Shown here: piece after piece, positions 49,492 through 59,077 of the stretch
Position numbering within the stretch: the stretch's first letter is position 1
Layout: every line of letters begins with the position of its first letter
Assembly: GCF_000807275.1 (NCBI RefSeq)
Contig: NZ_CP009056.1
Location: forward strand, 682,001 to 746,000
Reading direction: 5' to 3'
Length of the DNA stretch: 64,000 nt
From: Frischella perrara
GTDB taxonomy: Bacteria; Pseudomonadota; Gammaproteobacteria; Enterobacterales; Orbaceae
Made by a program: the position numbers and the translations under genes
The notes under the pieces: generated by a model
Told to the model about the DNA's origin: nothing
The model's input: the letters and a program-made list of their open reading frames with translations, nothing else
Databases searched by the model: none

Positions 49492-49893
49492 TTATTCAGT
49501 GTTACATTTTTGTTTTTCTTGAGCTAGTTTTTTTTCAGCTAATGCTAAAAAAATGATGCCTAATATAATAATAATAGCCCCTAAAATTCTATTGATTGTC
49601 AGTTCTTCATTAAAAACAAAGACAGATACCAGCATTACGGAAATTAATTGTAATCGTGATGCAGCGAAAGCAGGTCCAACGGGTACTTTTTTTAATAAAA
49701 TCATCCAAGTTAAGAAAGCGCCTATATAACTTAAAGAAGTAATATAAATCCACTTGTTTGTTAATATACGGACTACCCATGTAATGTTATAATTAAGAGG
49801 CTGAGCATTAATTGCACTAAATTTAAAACCTGTTTGCCCTAAAGTATCAAAAAAGAGTAGGCAGATAAAACCAATAATATACAATTTCTTCAT
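49492..49893 (-). CDS. Small EamA/SMR-like transporter subunit
   Basis: 133 residues from the ATG at 49891-49893, whose ATG overlaps the stop of the upstream gene. Four hydrophobic helices in a half-EamA (ArnE/ArnF- or SMR-like) arrangement. The helix FVFNEELTINRILGAIIIILGI is typical. Paired with the next gene, probably as a heterodimer. Substrate unknown. Confidence 0.75.
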   Translation of the reverse strand: MKKLYIIGFICLLFFDTLGQTGFKFSAINAQPLNYNITWVVRILTNKWIYITSLSYIGAFLTWMILLKKVPVGPAFAASRLQLISVMLVSVFVFNEELTINRILGAIIIILGIIFLALAEKKLAQEKQKCNTE

Positions 49894-50249
49894 TAACCAA
49901 TTCCTACCAGTACAACACCACATGTAATTAAACTGACACCAATCACACGATAGCTCGTTAGTTGCTCCTTAAATAAAATTCGACCACAAATCATAATGGT
50001 AATGATATTGGCTGAGGCTAGCAAAATAGCTTGTGATAAAGGCATATAACTAAGAAATGCAATCCAAAGTAAAAAACCAATACCGTAGGTTGCTATACCA
50101 ATCCAAAGCCAATAATTAAAAAGTAAGTCAACCCAATAACTAAATCCCTTACGAGTTTTAGATGATATCGCAGCGTATTTAAATGCGATCTGTCCAACTG
50201 TATCGCAACATAAATTCCCCAACCATAATAAAATCATCAATAATGTCAT
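49893..50249 (-). CDS. Small EamA/SMR-like transporter subunit
   Basis: 118 residues with four helices and the C-terminal FKEQLTSYRVIGVSLITCGV motif of half-size EamA proteins. Starts 11 bases after zur on the same strand, so the three genes are probably cotranscribed. The link to zur could mean metal-related transport, but this is not shown by the sequence. Confidence 0.75.
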   Translation of the reverse strand: MTLLMILLWLGNLCCDTVGQIAFKYAAISSKTRKGFSYWVDLLFNYWLWIGIATYGIGFLLWIAFLSYMPLSQAILLASANIITIMICGRILFKEQLTSYRVIGVSLITCGVVLVGIG

Positions 50250-50260
50250 AATCTTATCTA

Positions 50261-50716
50261 CTAGTCTTCACAATGACATGATTGGCATAAACCATGAATT
50301 TCAATCACACTGTGCTTGGTTTGAAATTGATACTGTGATGCCAGAATTTTAAGCGAGTCTTCAATTTGAGTACTATTTGTTTCTAAAATTTGTTTGCAAT
50401 TATCACAAATAAATAAAATAGAAACATGGTTAAGTTGCCCAAAGTGAGGACATATAATATAACTATTAGTTGATTCAACTTTATGAATAAAACCTTGTTG
50501 CAGTAGGAATTCTAACACCCGATAAATAGTAGGAGGTTTGGCTTGTGGTTCTTCAACTTTGAGTAAATCAAGTAAATCATAAGCACTCATTGCCTTTTGA
50601 GCATTTAACATAATCATTAGTACGGTTTTTCGCTGTTTAGTCAATTTAATATTCCGTTTTCTACAAACGTTTTCTATTCCACTAATGATGGTTAGGTTTT
50701 GTTGAGATAGTTGCAT
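50261..50716 (-). CDS. zur: Zinc uptake regulator Zur (Fur family)
   Basis: 151 residues. The stretch SAYDLLDLLKVEEPQAKPPT and GFIHKVESTNSYIICPHF follow E. coli Zur closely. Structural zinc Cys pairs are in CDNCK and CQSCHC. It represses zinc uptake genes when zinc is sufficient. It follows rnfH by two bases. Confidence 0.93.
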   Translation of the reverse strand: MQLSQQNLTIISGIENVCRKRNIKLTKQRKTVLMIMLNAQKAMSAYDLLDLLKVEEPQAKPPTIYRVLEFLLQQGFIHKVESTNSYIICPHFGQLNHVSILFICDNCKQILETNSTQIEDSLKILASQYQFQTKHSVIEIHGLCQSCHCED

Positions 50717-50718
50717 AT

Positions 50719-51006
50719 TTAATTCATCGTATTTTTACTGGCATTAGCACGTCTACGCCTTATTTCTTTCGGATCATTGATGAGTGATCGATAAATTTCG
50801 ATCCGATCTCCATCTTTTGGTAAATAATCTAAATTAACCAGATTGCCAAAAATACCAATTTTATGTTGATCTAAAACAAGATTGCATGTTGTAACAATAT
50901 TAGATTTCTTAATTGCTTCTAATGCAGTTGAACCTTCGTTAATCTGTACATCAACGATAGTTGGGTTTTCTGGTAATGCATATACAATTTGAATATTAAT
51001 CATCAT
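50719..51006 (-). CDS. rnfH: RnfH family protein (ubiquitin-like fold)
   Basis: 95 residues with the UPF0125 pattern: YALPENPTIVDVQINEGSTALEAI, GIFGNLVNLDYLPKDGDRIEIYR and LINDPKEIRRRRA. A small beta-grasp protein of uncertain role, usually next to ratA, as here. Confidence 0.92.
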   Translation of the reverse strand: MMINIQIVYALPENPTIVDVQINEGSTALEAIKKSNIVTTCNLVLDQHKIGIFGNLVNLDYLPKDGDRIEIYRSLINDPKEIRRRRANASKNTMN

Positions 51007-51012
51007 AGCATA

Positions 51013-51447
51013 TTATCTATCGTAAAGTTGTTTAGCTCGGTTAGAAAAAGCAATTACCATATTTTTCATAATGTCTTTAAAGATTGGTGTAAAAGTCATA
51101 TCAAGTAATTTACTATTAAATTCAAAAGTTAGATCAAAGGTAATTTTTGATTGATTTTCTGAAATTGGTGTAAACGTCCAAGCACCAATTAACTTTTTGA
51201 AAGGTCCATCAATCAATGTTATTTCAATTTTAGAGGGTTCTTTGAGTCGATTAAGTGTTGTAAATCTTTTTTTAAATCCGAATTTTTCTACTTCAATATA
51301 AGCTAGAAGAAGATTATCATCACGTTGTAAAACACCAGTGTCAATGCAATCAGGCACAAATTGTGGATAAGCATTAATGTCATTGACTAAATCGAACATT
51401 TGTTGAGCTGAATATGGCTCCATTATTTCATGATAAATATGAGTCAT
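51013..51447 (-). CDS. ratA: RatA-type START/Coq10 domain protein
   Basis: 144 residues with the SRPBCC fold, recognisable by YSAQQMFDLVNDINAYPQFVPDC and the C-terminal helix. E. coli RatA was described as inhibiting 70S ribosome assembly; the Coq10 relation suggests a ubiquinone-binding role. Divergent from smpB, as in enteric bacteria. Confidence 0.93.
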   Translation of the reverse strand: MTHIYHEIMEPYSAQQMFDLVNDINAYPQFVPDCIDTGVLQRDDNLLLAYIEVEKFGFKKRFTTLNRLKEPSKIEITLIDGPFKKLIGAWTFTPISENQSKITFDLTFEFNSKLLDMTFTPIFKDIMKNMVIAFSNRAKQLYDR

Positions 51448-51520
51448 AAAATTAAATCATTAAATAAGATGTAAAAAGTTGTAGCATATAGTAGCATGTA
51501 AACTTATAATATCTCACATT

Positions 51521-52003
51521 ATGACAAAGAAAAAAATACATAAGCCTGGTTCGGCTACAATAGCATTAAATAAACGCGCACGCCATGAATACTTCATTGA
51601 AGAAGAAATCGAGGCAGGGTTATCCCTACAAGGTTGGGAAGTGAAGTCATTACGTGCCGGTAAAGCAAATATTAGTGATAGTTATGTGTTACTAAAAGGG
51701 GGGGAAGCATGGTTATTTGGTGCAACGATTACTCCTTTAAATGTCGCATCGAGTCATGTGGTTTGTGATCCAACACGTACACGTAAATTATTATTAACGC
51801 AGAAAGAATTAAGTTCTTTATTTGGTCAAATCAATAGAGAAGGTTACACGGTTGTAGCATTATCGCTTTATTGGAAAAATGCTTGGGCTAAAATTAAAAT
51901 AGGCGTTGCCAAAGGTAAAAAACAATTCGATAAACGAGCTGATGCAAAAGATCGTGAATGGCAAGTTAATAAAGCACGTATCATGAAAAATGCTAATCGC
52001 TAA
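51521..52003 (+). CDS. smpB: SsrA-binding protein SmpB
   Basis: 160 residues. The beta-barrel core has [31 protein letters not shown] and the C-terminal tail [18 protein letters not shown], which inserts in the ribosomal A site during trans-translation. Its RNA partner ssrA lies 1.2 kb downstream. Confidence 0.97.
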   Translation: MTKKKIHKPGSATIALNKRARHEYFIEEEIEAGLSLQGWEVKSLRAGKANISDSYVLLKGGEAWLFGATITPLNVASSHVVCDPTRTRKLLLTQKELSSLFGQINREGYTVVALSLYWKNAWAKIKIGVAKGKKQFDKRADAKDREWQVNKARIMKNANR

Positions 52004-52052
52004 ATTTAATAGTTAATTAACTATTAAAGTCAAAATAAATAAAGTCAAAATA

Positions 52053-52087
52053 AAAGTGAGTAGTTTGATAAGACTACTCACTTTTTT
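52053..52087 (+). terminator. Intrinsic terminator after smpB
   Basis: AGTGAGTAGT (52055-52064) and ACTACTCACT (52073-52082) followed by TTTTT. Confidence 0.9.
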
Positions 52088-52312
52088 ATTTCCATCCTTT
52101 AATTTCTTAACTAAAACTCCAAATTTACATTACTTATTATTCCCAAAAGCTTTAATATTTCTTAACTCATTGATAGTTAATAACATTATTACAAATAGAT
52201 ACAGAATATTTAATTTATGTTAATTTAGTATTATGGGTTTAACTATTTAATTAAACTCAATATTTTAATATTTTAAGTAAATTGAATGATAATGAATGAT
52301 AAGGGGTTTTAA

Positions 52313-52750
52313 ATGAAAAAGTTAGCGACAATTTGCGCAGTTCTAGGAACGGCAGCTTTATTATCAGCTTGTACAAGCAATAAAACATCAAATGATGATT
52401 TGGCGGGTCACCGTTATGTATTGTCCACAGCTAGTACAAATGTACTTACCGTCGCAGCTCCACCTGTTATTGAATTCTATCCTTTAGTGCAAAATGATAG
52501 ACTAAAAGTCGTTGGTAAAATGTGTAATAATTTTAATGGTATTGCAACTTACCGTAATGGCATTTTGCATGCTGATAATTTAGTTATGACTCGAGCAATT
52601 TGTAGTGAAACCGTACTTAATATGTTAGATGTTGAAATTAGTAAAATGTTTATTCAAGGGATTAAAGTAGAAAAGAGAGGAGATCAATTAGTATTGAGAT
52701 CAGGTCGAACTACTTTGATTTATAAGCAAGAAGATATTAAACGTTATTAA
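52313..52750 (+). CDS. META/HslJ-like lipoprotein
   Basis: 145 residues with a lipoprotein signal ending LLSAC (lipid Cys at residue 20). The remainder resembles the META domain of HslJ: an opening strand (AGHRYVLST) and a C-terminal PVIEFYP to NNFNGIATYRNG core. Outer-membrane or periplasmic; HslJ is linked to heat and novobiocin resistance, but the function here is not known. Confidence 0.75.
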   Translation: MKKLATICAVLGTAALLSACTSNKTSNDDLAGHRYVLSTASTNVLTVAAPPVIEFYPLVQNDRLKVVGKMCNNFNGIATYRNGILHADNLVMTRAICSETVLNMLDVEISKMFIQGIKVEKRGDQLVLRSGRTTLIYKQEDIKRY

Positions 52751-52761
52751 TATGTCTACTA

Positions 52762-52794
52762 CAAACCATATTTGATATTAATAAATATGGTTTG
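52762..52794. terminator. Hairpin after the lipoprotein gene
   Basis: CAAACCATATTT and AAATATGGTTTG pair perfectly; no T-run follows. Confidence 0.5.
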
Positions 52795-52816
52795 TTGACG
52801 ATTTAAAGCTAATAAA

Positions 52817-53185
52817 GTGAATGTATTAATTAAGTTAGAATCTATTTATGAAGCGAAGCTATTACCTAATAACTCCTACTACTTAGTTGATCGTTTATGG
52901 CCAAGAGGAATAACGAAGCGACGTTTACAAGGTGTGATTTGGTTAAAAGAGATTGCGCCTAGCCATGTACTTCGTCGTTGGTATCATCAACATCTTGATA
53001 AGTGGTCTGAATTTTACAAATATTATTGGTTGGAATTAGATAGTAATCCGGCTGTATTTACATTATTTTTATTACTAAGACAGAAGAAAGTAATTACATT
53101 ACTTTATAGTAGTAAAGATAAACAGCACAATCACGCAGTTGTGATTCGTGATTTTTTATTAAATAAATTAAATCCCCATCAATAA
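52817..53185 (+). CDS. DUF488 family protein (YeaO-like)
   Basis: 122 residues from a GTG. The signature YYLVDRLWPRGITKRRL and LKEIAPSHVLRRWY are typical of DUF488. Cytoplasmic, function unknown. It is immediately upstream of ssrA. Confidence 0.85.
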   Translation: MNVLIKLESIYEAKLLPNNSYYLVDRLWPRGITKRRLQGVIWLKEIAPSHVLRRWYHQHLDKWSEFYKYYWLELDSNPAVFTLFLLLRQKKVITLLYSSKDKQHNHAVVIRDFLLNKLNPHQ

Positions 53186-53213
53186 ATACCTAGTTTAATG
53201 AACTAAAATAAAG

Positions 53214-53219
53214 TATAAT
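53214..53219 (+). promoter_or_regulatory. Probable -10 box of ssrA
   Basis: TATAAT 15 bases before the mature 5' end; the -35 region is weak. Confidence 0.5.
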
Positions 53220-53233
53220 GTGTCAACCATTTT

Positions 53234-53597
53234 GGGGCTGATTCTGGATTCGACGGGATTTGCGAAACCCAAGGTGCATGCCGAGGTGCGGTAGGCCTCG
53301 TTAACAAACCGCAAAATATAGTCGCAAACGACGAAAACTACGCACTAGCAGCTTAATAACCTGTATAGAGCCTTCTCTCCCTAGCCTCCGCTCGTAGGAC
53401 GGGGATCAAGAGGAGTCAAACCCAAACGAGATCGTGTGGAAGCCTTGCTTGAGGCGGAAGCATTAAACTTAATCAAGCTAGTTTATCAGTGGCGTGTTTG
53501 TCCGCAGCGGGTAAGCGAAATTCAAAGACAAACTACGCATGTAGTACCAAGGATGTAGAAATTTCGGACGCGGGTTCAACTCCCGCCAGCTCCACCA
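53234..53597 (+). ncRNA. ssrA: tmRNA (SsrA)
   Basis: 364 bases. The 5' end GGGGCTGATTCTGGATTCGA and the 3' end GTTCAACTCCCGCCAGCTCCACCA pair to form the tRNA-Ala-like part with G-U in the acceptor. The tag reading frame is at 53324-53353 and codes ANDENYALAA, followed by TAA TAA. Its 3' end is the attachment site of the accessory region that follows. Confidence 0.97.
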
Positions 53598-54448
53598 ATC
53601 CACTACTTAGTAATCTTATTTTTAATCGTCTAAAATATATCAAAACAACAAACACAAGGTTTAATGCCTATTTTTTTGTTCATTAAGTATAAGTAAGATG
53701 CATTTATAACAGTATTCTTTAGATATTCGAATGCAAAATACTAAATATCAAAAAATTGTATATCGTTAATTATTAGGGCAAGAAAAACTCTATTATTAAA
53801 AGATACATATAAAAGTTATGGAATCATTAGGAATAAATGGCAAGTTAGTAACGGTTAAAAGACTTTGTCAACAAATGAAATTTAGAAAGATTATTGATTA
53901 GCGTGCAACATTATTTCAATTAGCCTTTTAGCTGTAAAGTTGCAGGCACATGATTTATCATTTAGCAATATTAAAGACAGCATGTAATTTGGCATCAAAC
54001 ATCCGCAATATGTAACTTTTAACGCAACATAGCTATGCATCTTGATAATCAGATCATAATTCAAATTTCCGGATCTACATGGATACCATGTACAGAAGAC
54101 ATTGCAAGAACGGTTAAATCAGATTAAAAAGTTGCAATTGAACACCTTATTCTTAGACAAGCTAAATTAAGCCAAACGTTAAATTGCTCATATTCAACGC
54201 TAAAAAATTATTTTGATATATATATTTAAATGTCGAACTCGACAATAAGGCAATAAAACGTATTAATAATATTGAGAAAGAGGCATCATTCTAGATCTAA
54301 TTAGTCACATTTTTTAAGACTGTATAAATTTCTGCGGAAGTTCCAATTTAGGTTTAATATGAACCGTCATATCATTGCTAGAAGCATATAAATGCATATG
54401 CTATATTATTACTAATATAAGTTATATTTAATATAAAAAAGGATATTT
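53598..54448. other. Remnant of a first ssrA-integrated element
   Basis: Mostly decayed DNA. The 53630-53712 segment resembles 55125-55205 (ending CATTAAG...AGTAAGAT), the inner end of the second element. Confidence 0.55.
53806..53885 (+). pseudogene. Integrase fragment (first element)
   Basis: Reads KVMESLGINGKLVTVKRLCQQ, homologous to KVMEPLRTNGKLETIKRLCQ of the integrase remnant at 55277-55903. Only about 25 codons survive. Confidence 0.65.
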
Positions 54449-54919
54449 ATGAGACGCAAAGATAAGGAAATAACTGATCTCAAAGAAGTGATCGATATTT
54501 TAGATCATAGTGATGTAATTAGATTAGCAATGAATAATGGCGATTTCCCATATATTGTTCCAGTCAATTTCTGTTATGAACTAACACCGAATAATCAGAT
54601 TATTTTTTATATTCATGGCGCTAAAGCTGGTACTAAAGTTGAATTACTTCGACAAAATCCTTTACTCAGCTTTGAACTAGATACAGGGCATCAATTAATT
54701 ACTAATGAAAAAGCCTGCAAATATTCCTTCGATTATGCCAGTATTATTGGCAACGGTTATGCGACATTTATTAAAGAACCAACCGCAAAAATAGCTGCAT
54801 GTAAAATAATGATGAATAAATTTGCACCAAATAAAACTTTTACTTTTACAGAAGGTGATGTTAAACCTATTGTCGTCATTAAAATTGAAGTTCAAGCATA
54901 TACAGCTAAAAAACATTGA
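54449..54919 (+). CDS. NimA-like / pyridoxamine 5'-phosphate oxidase-related flavoprotein
   Basis: 156 residues. MRRKDKEITDLKEVIDIL, then FPYIVPVNFCYE and IIFYIHGAKAGTKVELL are typical of the NimA/HugZ-like split-barrel flavoproteins, some of which reduce nitroimidazoles. A good AAAAGGA site precedes the ATG. It is the only intact gene in the first ssrA remnant and ends before a hairpin. Confidence 0.85.
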   Translation: MRRKDKEITDLKEVIDILDHSDVIRLAMNNGDFPYIVPVNFCYELTPNNQIIFYIHGAKAGTKVELLRQNPLLSFELDTGHQLITNEKACKYSFDYASIIGNGYATFIKEPTAKIAACKIMMNKFAPNKTFTFTEGDVKPIVVIKIEVQAYTAKKH

Positions 54920-54958
54920 ATTATAAAAGCTATATCAATGCTGGTAAAAAACTCTAAA

Positions 54959-55003
54959 ATAAGTGAGTTTTAAAAATACCCAATTTTAAGGGTCACTTTT
55001 CGT
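54959..55003 (+). terminator. Terminator after the NimA-like gene
   Basis: AAGTGA/TCACTT with an inner ACCC/GGGT stem, followed by TTTCGTTTT. Confidence 0.6.
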
Positions 55004-55077
55004 TTTAGGTATACGATTCAGTTTATTGAAATAAAAAACTCTTTATTGATAAGCATTTCCATGACTCGTTTAAGATT

Positions 55078-55091
55078 CCGCCAGCCACCTA
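55078..55091. repeat. Degenerate copy of the ssrA 3' end (attachment-site scar)
   Basis: CCGCCAGCCACCT matches the ssrA terminus CCGCCAGCTCCACC with a two-base deletion. It marks the join between two stacked elements. Confidence 0.5.
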
Positions 55092-55276
55092 TTCAATAAA
55101 CAGTAACATTCTTTTAAATCCTTTAAAAAACATAAAAATCAATAAATATAAGGATTAAAGCCTATTTTGTTATTCATTAAGCAACAGTAAGATACATTTA
55201 CAACCAAAAAGAGAGGGGGGTATATTTTGGGGTAAGATAAATCTCCCTTTTGATTAGATACCACAAAAGGTGATAA

Positions 55277-55903
55277 ATGGCTATCAAAACTACCCCTTTA
55301 ACTGATACACAAATAAAATTATTAAAAGCGACAAACAAAGATAAAAAGTATTTTGATGGGGGTGGTCTTTTCTTGTTGGTTAAATCGACAGGAGTTAAGC
55401 TTTGGCGATTTAAATATAAAAAAACAATATCAAATAAAGAGACATTATTGTCTTTTGGTAAATTATCCAGAAATATCACTTAAACAAATAAGAACGCTAA
55501 GAGATGAAGCGTGAGAACTTATTAAACAAAGTATAGATCCTCAAGTACATAAAGCAGAACTCGAACAGCGCAAGCAAGACGAAATAACCAGCACATTTAA
55601 AAAAGCAGCTATTGACTGGTTTAAAGTTAAGAGCAGTAAAGGATTAAGTGAAATTACATTAAAAGGTATTTGGAACTCATTAGAGTTACATATTTTTCCT
55701 TACATAGGTAATAGTGCCATCTTCAAAATAAAGGCAAAGGACTTCACCAAAGTTATGGAGCCATTAAGAACAAACGGCAAATTAGAAACGATTAAAAGAC
55801 TCTGCCAACGCATTAATGAAATTATGTTTATGCTGTGAATGTGGGCTTAATCAAGACTAACCCAGCGGTCAAGATTAAAGATGCATTCGAAAGCCCAACA
55901 AAA
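55277..55903 (+). pseudogene. P4-like tyrosine integrase, frameshifted and truncated
   Basis: The N-terminal frame MAIKTTPLTDTQIKLLKATN then DGGGLFLLVKSTGVKLWRFK is the classic P4/IntS start. After a shift near 55462 it continues LKQIRTLRDEA, stop, ELIKQSIDPQVHKAELEQRK, TFKKAAIDWFKVK and ends near AVNVGLIKTNPAVKIKDAF. The catalytic domain with R-H-R-Y is gone. It lies where such integrases sit, next to the attachment end. Confidence 0.88.
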
Positions 55904-56288
55904 TATACTTATTTTTTAAGTGTTCATAAGTATTCATTACTATACATACATCTATTCTTTTTAGATCACATATGTAACAATGTGATTTATATTAACATTA
56001 TAGACAACCTCAATATTCAATTTTTTAATAATCAATATGTTATAATTTCTCTTGATCATAATAAAATATTTAATCTAACTATAATGATTTATACCATGTT
56101 TAAGGTTAATTGTTACGTAAAGGATAACACTAAAAAATCGGGTTAGCGCTGGAATGAATGGGTACGGGTGATTTTTGGGATGCTTCGTTATGAACTTTTG
56201 TTCCTCCCCCTCCTAGATATAAAGGTTTTCTTTGTAGTGGTTTAATAATTCCATACACCAAATAAGGTGGTAAAATAACATCATAAAA
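55904..56288. other. Intergenic sequence with repeat copy 1
   Basis: No gene seen. It includes AAAAAATCGGGTTAGCG at 56132-56148, repeated at 57126-57142, followed in both places by a TCCCCCTCC tract. Confidence 0.5.
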
Positions 56289-56819
56289 ATGAGAAGAACC
56301 ATGATAATGAACCGTCGAAGTTATACAACAGAATTTAAACGAGATGCTGCATCTAAAATCGAAGTAAAACCATACTCACCACTCTATGCCACTGAAATAT
56401 GCGATTTGTTTCATTCGACTATTCATGCTATTGATACCGATATTTATAGCAAAGCAGAGCAAGAAGCATGGTGCCCAACACCACCAGATTATCAGATGTG
56501 GTTAAAACGTTTAGATAACACTCAGCCTTGGATGGCTATCTTTGGCTCACGCCTTGCGGGGTTTATTGAACTTAAAGATGACGGTTACATAGACTGTTTC
56601 TACGTGCATCCTGACTTTCAAAAGCGAGGCATAGCTAGAAAACTCTATGACCATGTGCTTGACTTGGCTCACCAGAAAAAGCTTTCACAATTAAGTGTAG
56701 ATGCTTCAAAAGTAGCCATGCCAATTTTCAAAAAATGGGGTTTTAAAATAAAGCGAGCTAACAAAATATACAGAAAGAATCAGGTACTGATAAATTACCA
56801 TATGTATAAACCACTTTGA
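56289..56819 (+). CDS. GNAT acetyltransferase with a transposase-like N-terminus
   Basis: 176 residues. Residues about 25-176 form a GNAT domain: VKPYSPLYATEICDLFHSTI, FIELKDDGYIDCFYVHP, then the acetyl-CoA loop QKRGIARKLYDHVL. The first 20 residues (MNRRSYTTEFKRDAA) instead match the start of IS3-type transposase OrfA. The gene therefore looks like a fusion in which a truncated insertion sequence supplies the start. Alternatively the domain begins at an internal site. Confidence 0.8.
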   Translation: MRRTMIMNRRSYTTEFKRDAASKIEVKPYSPLYATEICDLFHSTIHAIDTDIYSKAEQEAWCPTPPDYQMWLKRLDNTQPWMAIFGSRLAGFIELKDDGYIDCFYVHPDFQKRGIARKLYDHVLDLAHQKKLSQLSVDASKVAMPIFKKWGFKIKRANKIYRKNQVLINYHMYKPL

Positions 56820-57377
56820 TTTTTATTAAGACCTTTGTACGGTAAAGTTTCATTCAAATTAAATTCCTATCACCTAAATACCCTTAGATAAGTGACTATT
56901 TATCGCTATTTCCCTGTTTTAGGGGCAACTTTTTTGCTGTACAAAAATACTTGACCACTATACTTAACATCACTATAGGCTCTAAAGCATTAAACCTATT
57001 CCATAAATTTTAAACATTCTTCTCTTGGCTAGGTTATAGTTTCTTGAGTCCATAAAAAGAGCTACTCAATTTTTAGATTTTTGATTTTATTGATAAAAAA
57101 TCCATTTAAAGGGGATGGAAAAATAAAAAAATCGGGTTAGCGTTAAAATGAAAGGTAGTGGGTGGTTTACGCGTGTCTTATTACTCACTTTCTACTTCCC
57201 CCTCCATTGGAGGATTGAGGAAGAATCAATAAGTTAGGTAATCACTACAAAAATTTTATAGCTCCGTTATTTTAAAGACGACTAAAAGATAAACAATTTA
57301 ATCATTGCTAATCCATGCTGTAAATAGTAAATTTAGATAACTGAAATAATATATAAAATATAAAAATTATAAATCTT
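56820..57377. other. Intergenic region with repeat copy 2
   Basis: 558 bases without a gene. It holds the second copy of the AAAAAATCGGGTTAGCG repeat (57126-57142) and the start region of the toxin operon; no clear promoter is chosen. Confidence 0.4.
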
Positions 57378-59075
57378 ATGAAGAATTATGTATTAATAAC
57401 AGCAAAGCAGTGGCAAGAATACCAAAAACAGAAAGAAAATGACTCACCCTTTAGTTCTATCTCTTTAAGTTCTAACACTATTACCGAATTTAATGAACTC
57501 AGACCGGTTTATTATGATTATCGTAGTAAAATAGATGAAATTGTAGAATATTGCGTTAAACATCAAGATGAATGTAAAAACCTATATCCCACTCTCGAAG
57601 CGCTTGGTTTATATTATGGTCGCAATACCTATAATAAAGACGATAAAAAATTCTCTGCCGCACTAAAAGAAGCGATAGAATCACAGCGCGCAATTTTATT
57701 TGAGATGCCTACCGAATACCATTCTGGCTTATTGCAACCAGCAAATGATGTTATAAACTCAAAGAGTAATCGAACACCCCGCAAATTAACCCCTGACGAA
57801 GTAAAGGCTTATGAGCTGGAAATGCGTTACGGTAAGGCTCAAGACAACTACATAGAATTGACAGTTTATAATCTAGCTAATCAACCGTTTACTATCTTTG
57901 ATAATGCCAGTCAAAAGATGCTTAAGCAAGGGACATTAGATAATAACGGTTACGCTTATGTTAGCTTACCCATAAATGCCAAATATGTTGATATAGTGTT
58001 CGATAAGCAGCAAGAGGATCGTCCTTGGTATTATGATATACCATTACAAATATTAGGGGGGATTCGTGATGCTGCGCAGTCAGTGTCCGATTTGTCATGG
58101 GATACCTCGCCAACAAACCTCATTATGGAGTATGGTTTTAACGTTGAAACACAAAACCCTATCCAATTGGGAGAAGTTCCAGAGCCGGAAACCATATCAG
58201 GTGCGCTTACTCGTGGTGTAAGCCAATTTCTAATTGGTTTTATTCCTGTATCTAGGACGCTAAAATTTATCAAACCCATATCGAAAATGGGTGAGCTAGG
58301 TAAAGGCGCGATAGCAGGCGGTATCACAGATTTTACAGTTTTTGCCCCTCACGAAGAACGCCTCTCTAATCTAGTCCAATCATTCAAAGAATTACAAAAC
58401 CCAGTTACAGAGTATTTACAAGCCGATCCAGATGATAGCGCAGCGGAAGGACGTTTAAAAAATGTTTTAGAAGGGTTATTGATAGGCGGGCTTGCTGAAC
58501 CCTTTGCCCATTCATTGCGAGCTTTAAAGTACTCAAGAATCAAATGGATGATATCGGACGTTAGAACGAGAGTTCACTATAAACTTAAAATTGTAACGAT
58601 AGAAACCGAATCAGGCAGTAAAGGCAATTGGAATGAATTGCTTAATAATCCCGAACCTAACACAAGGTATATTGTAGACGGTAATAAGATATATGATACA
58701 GACCATTTAGGAAGAGTAGTAAGAGTTGAGGCGACGCTTAAACTTGATACACTAGACAGAAACACTTACCAACAATTGAAAGCAGGTAAACAAGGGATAG
58801 ACGGTGACGAAGGCGGGCATTTAATCGCGTCAATGCTAAATGGCTCAGGCGAAAAAATTAACCTCCTGCCAATGAATTCAAATCTTAATCGTAGCTTATG
58901 GAAAAAGCTAGAAAATGGATGGTATAAATCATTACAAGAAGGTAAAACAGTTAAAGTTAAGATAGTACCTTTATATGAGGGTACAGATATAAGACCACAT
59001 AAATTTGAAGTATCGTATTCTTTTGACAATAAAGGTAATTTTTATACAGAACTTTATAACAAAGCGAGTAAATAA
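57378..59075 (+). CDS. Polymorphic toxin with C-terminal DNA/RNA non-specific endonuclease domain
   Basis: 565 residues. The N-terminal 150 residues are helical and charged; residues 160-220 are beta-rich (TVYNLANQPFTIFDN, GYAYVSLPI); residues 270-330 contain a Gly-rich hydrophobic segment (ALTRGVSQFLIGFIPVSRTL) like the pre-toxin region of delivered toxins. The last 140 residues carry the nuclease: GDEGGHLIASMLNGSGEKIN with the catalytic His, then LLPMNSNLNRSLWKKLENGW. This matches Endonuclease_NS_2-type tips paired with YezG-like immunity proteins. No ribosome site is obvious. The delivery route is not encoded nearby. Confidence 0.8.
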   Translation: MKNYVLITAKQWQEYQKQKENDSPFSSISLSSNTITEFNELRPVYYDYRSKIDEIVEYCVKHQDECKNLYPTLEALGLYYGRNTYNKDDKKFSAALKEAIESQRAILFEMPTEYHSGLLQPANDVINSKSNRTPRKLTPDEVKAYELEMRYGKAQDNYIELTVYNLANQPFTIFDNASQKMLKQGTLDNNGYAYVSLPINAKYVDIVFDKQQEDRPWYYDIPLQILGGIRDAAQSVSDLSWDTSPTNLIMEYGFNVETQNPIQLGEVPEPETISGALTRGVSQFLIGFIPVSRTLKFIKPISKMGELGKGAIAGGITDFTVFAPHEERLSNLVQSFKELQNPVTEYLQADPDDSAAEGRLKNVLEGLLIGGLAEPFAHSLRALKYSRIKWMISDVRTRVHYKLKIVTIETESGSKGNWNELLNNPEPNTRYIVDGNKIYDTDHLGRVVRVEATLKLDTLDRNTYQQLKAGKQGIDGDEGGHLIASMLNGSGEKINLLPMNSNLNRSLWKKLENGWYKSLQEGKTVKVKIVPLYEGTDIRPHKFEVSYSFDNKGNFYTELYNKASK

Positions 59076-59077
59076 AT

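Noticed and set aside
55835-56146. A 103-codon frame after the integrase
   Set aside because: Its first 20 codons are integrase remnant; the rest is low-complexity, Ile/Phe/Asn-rich read-through.
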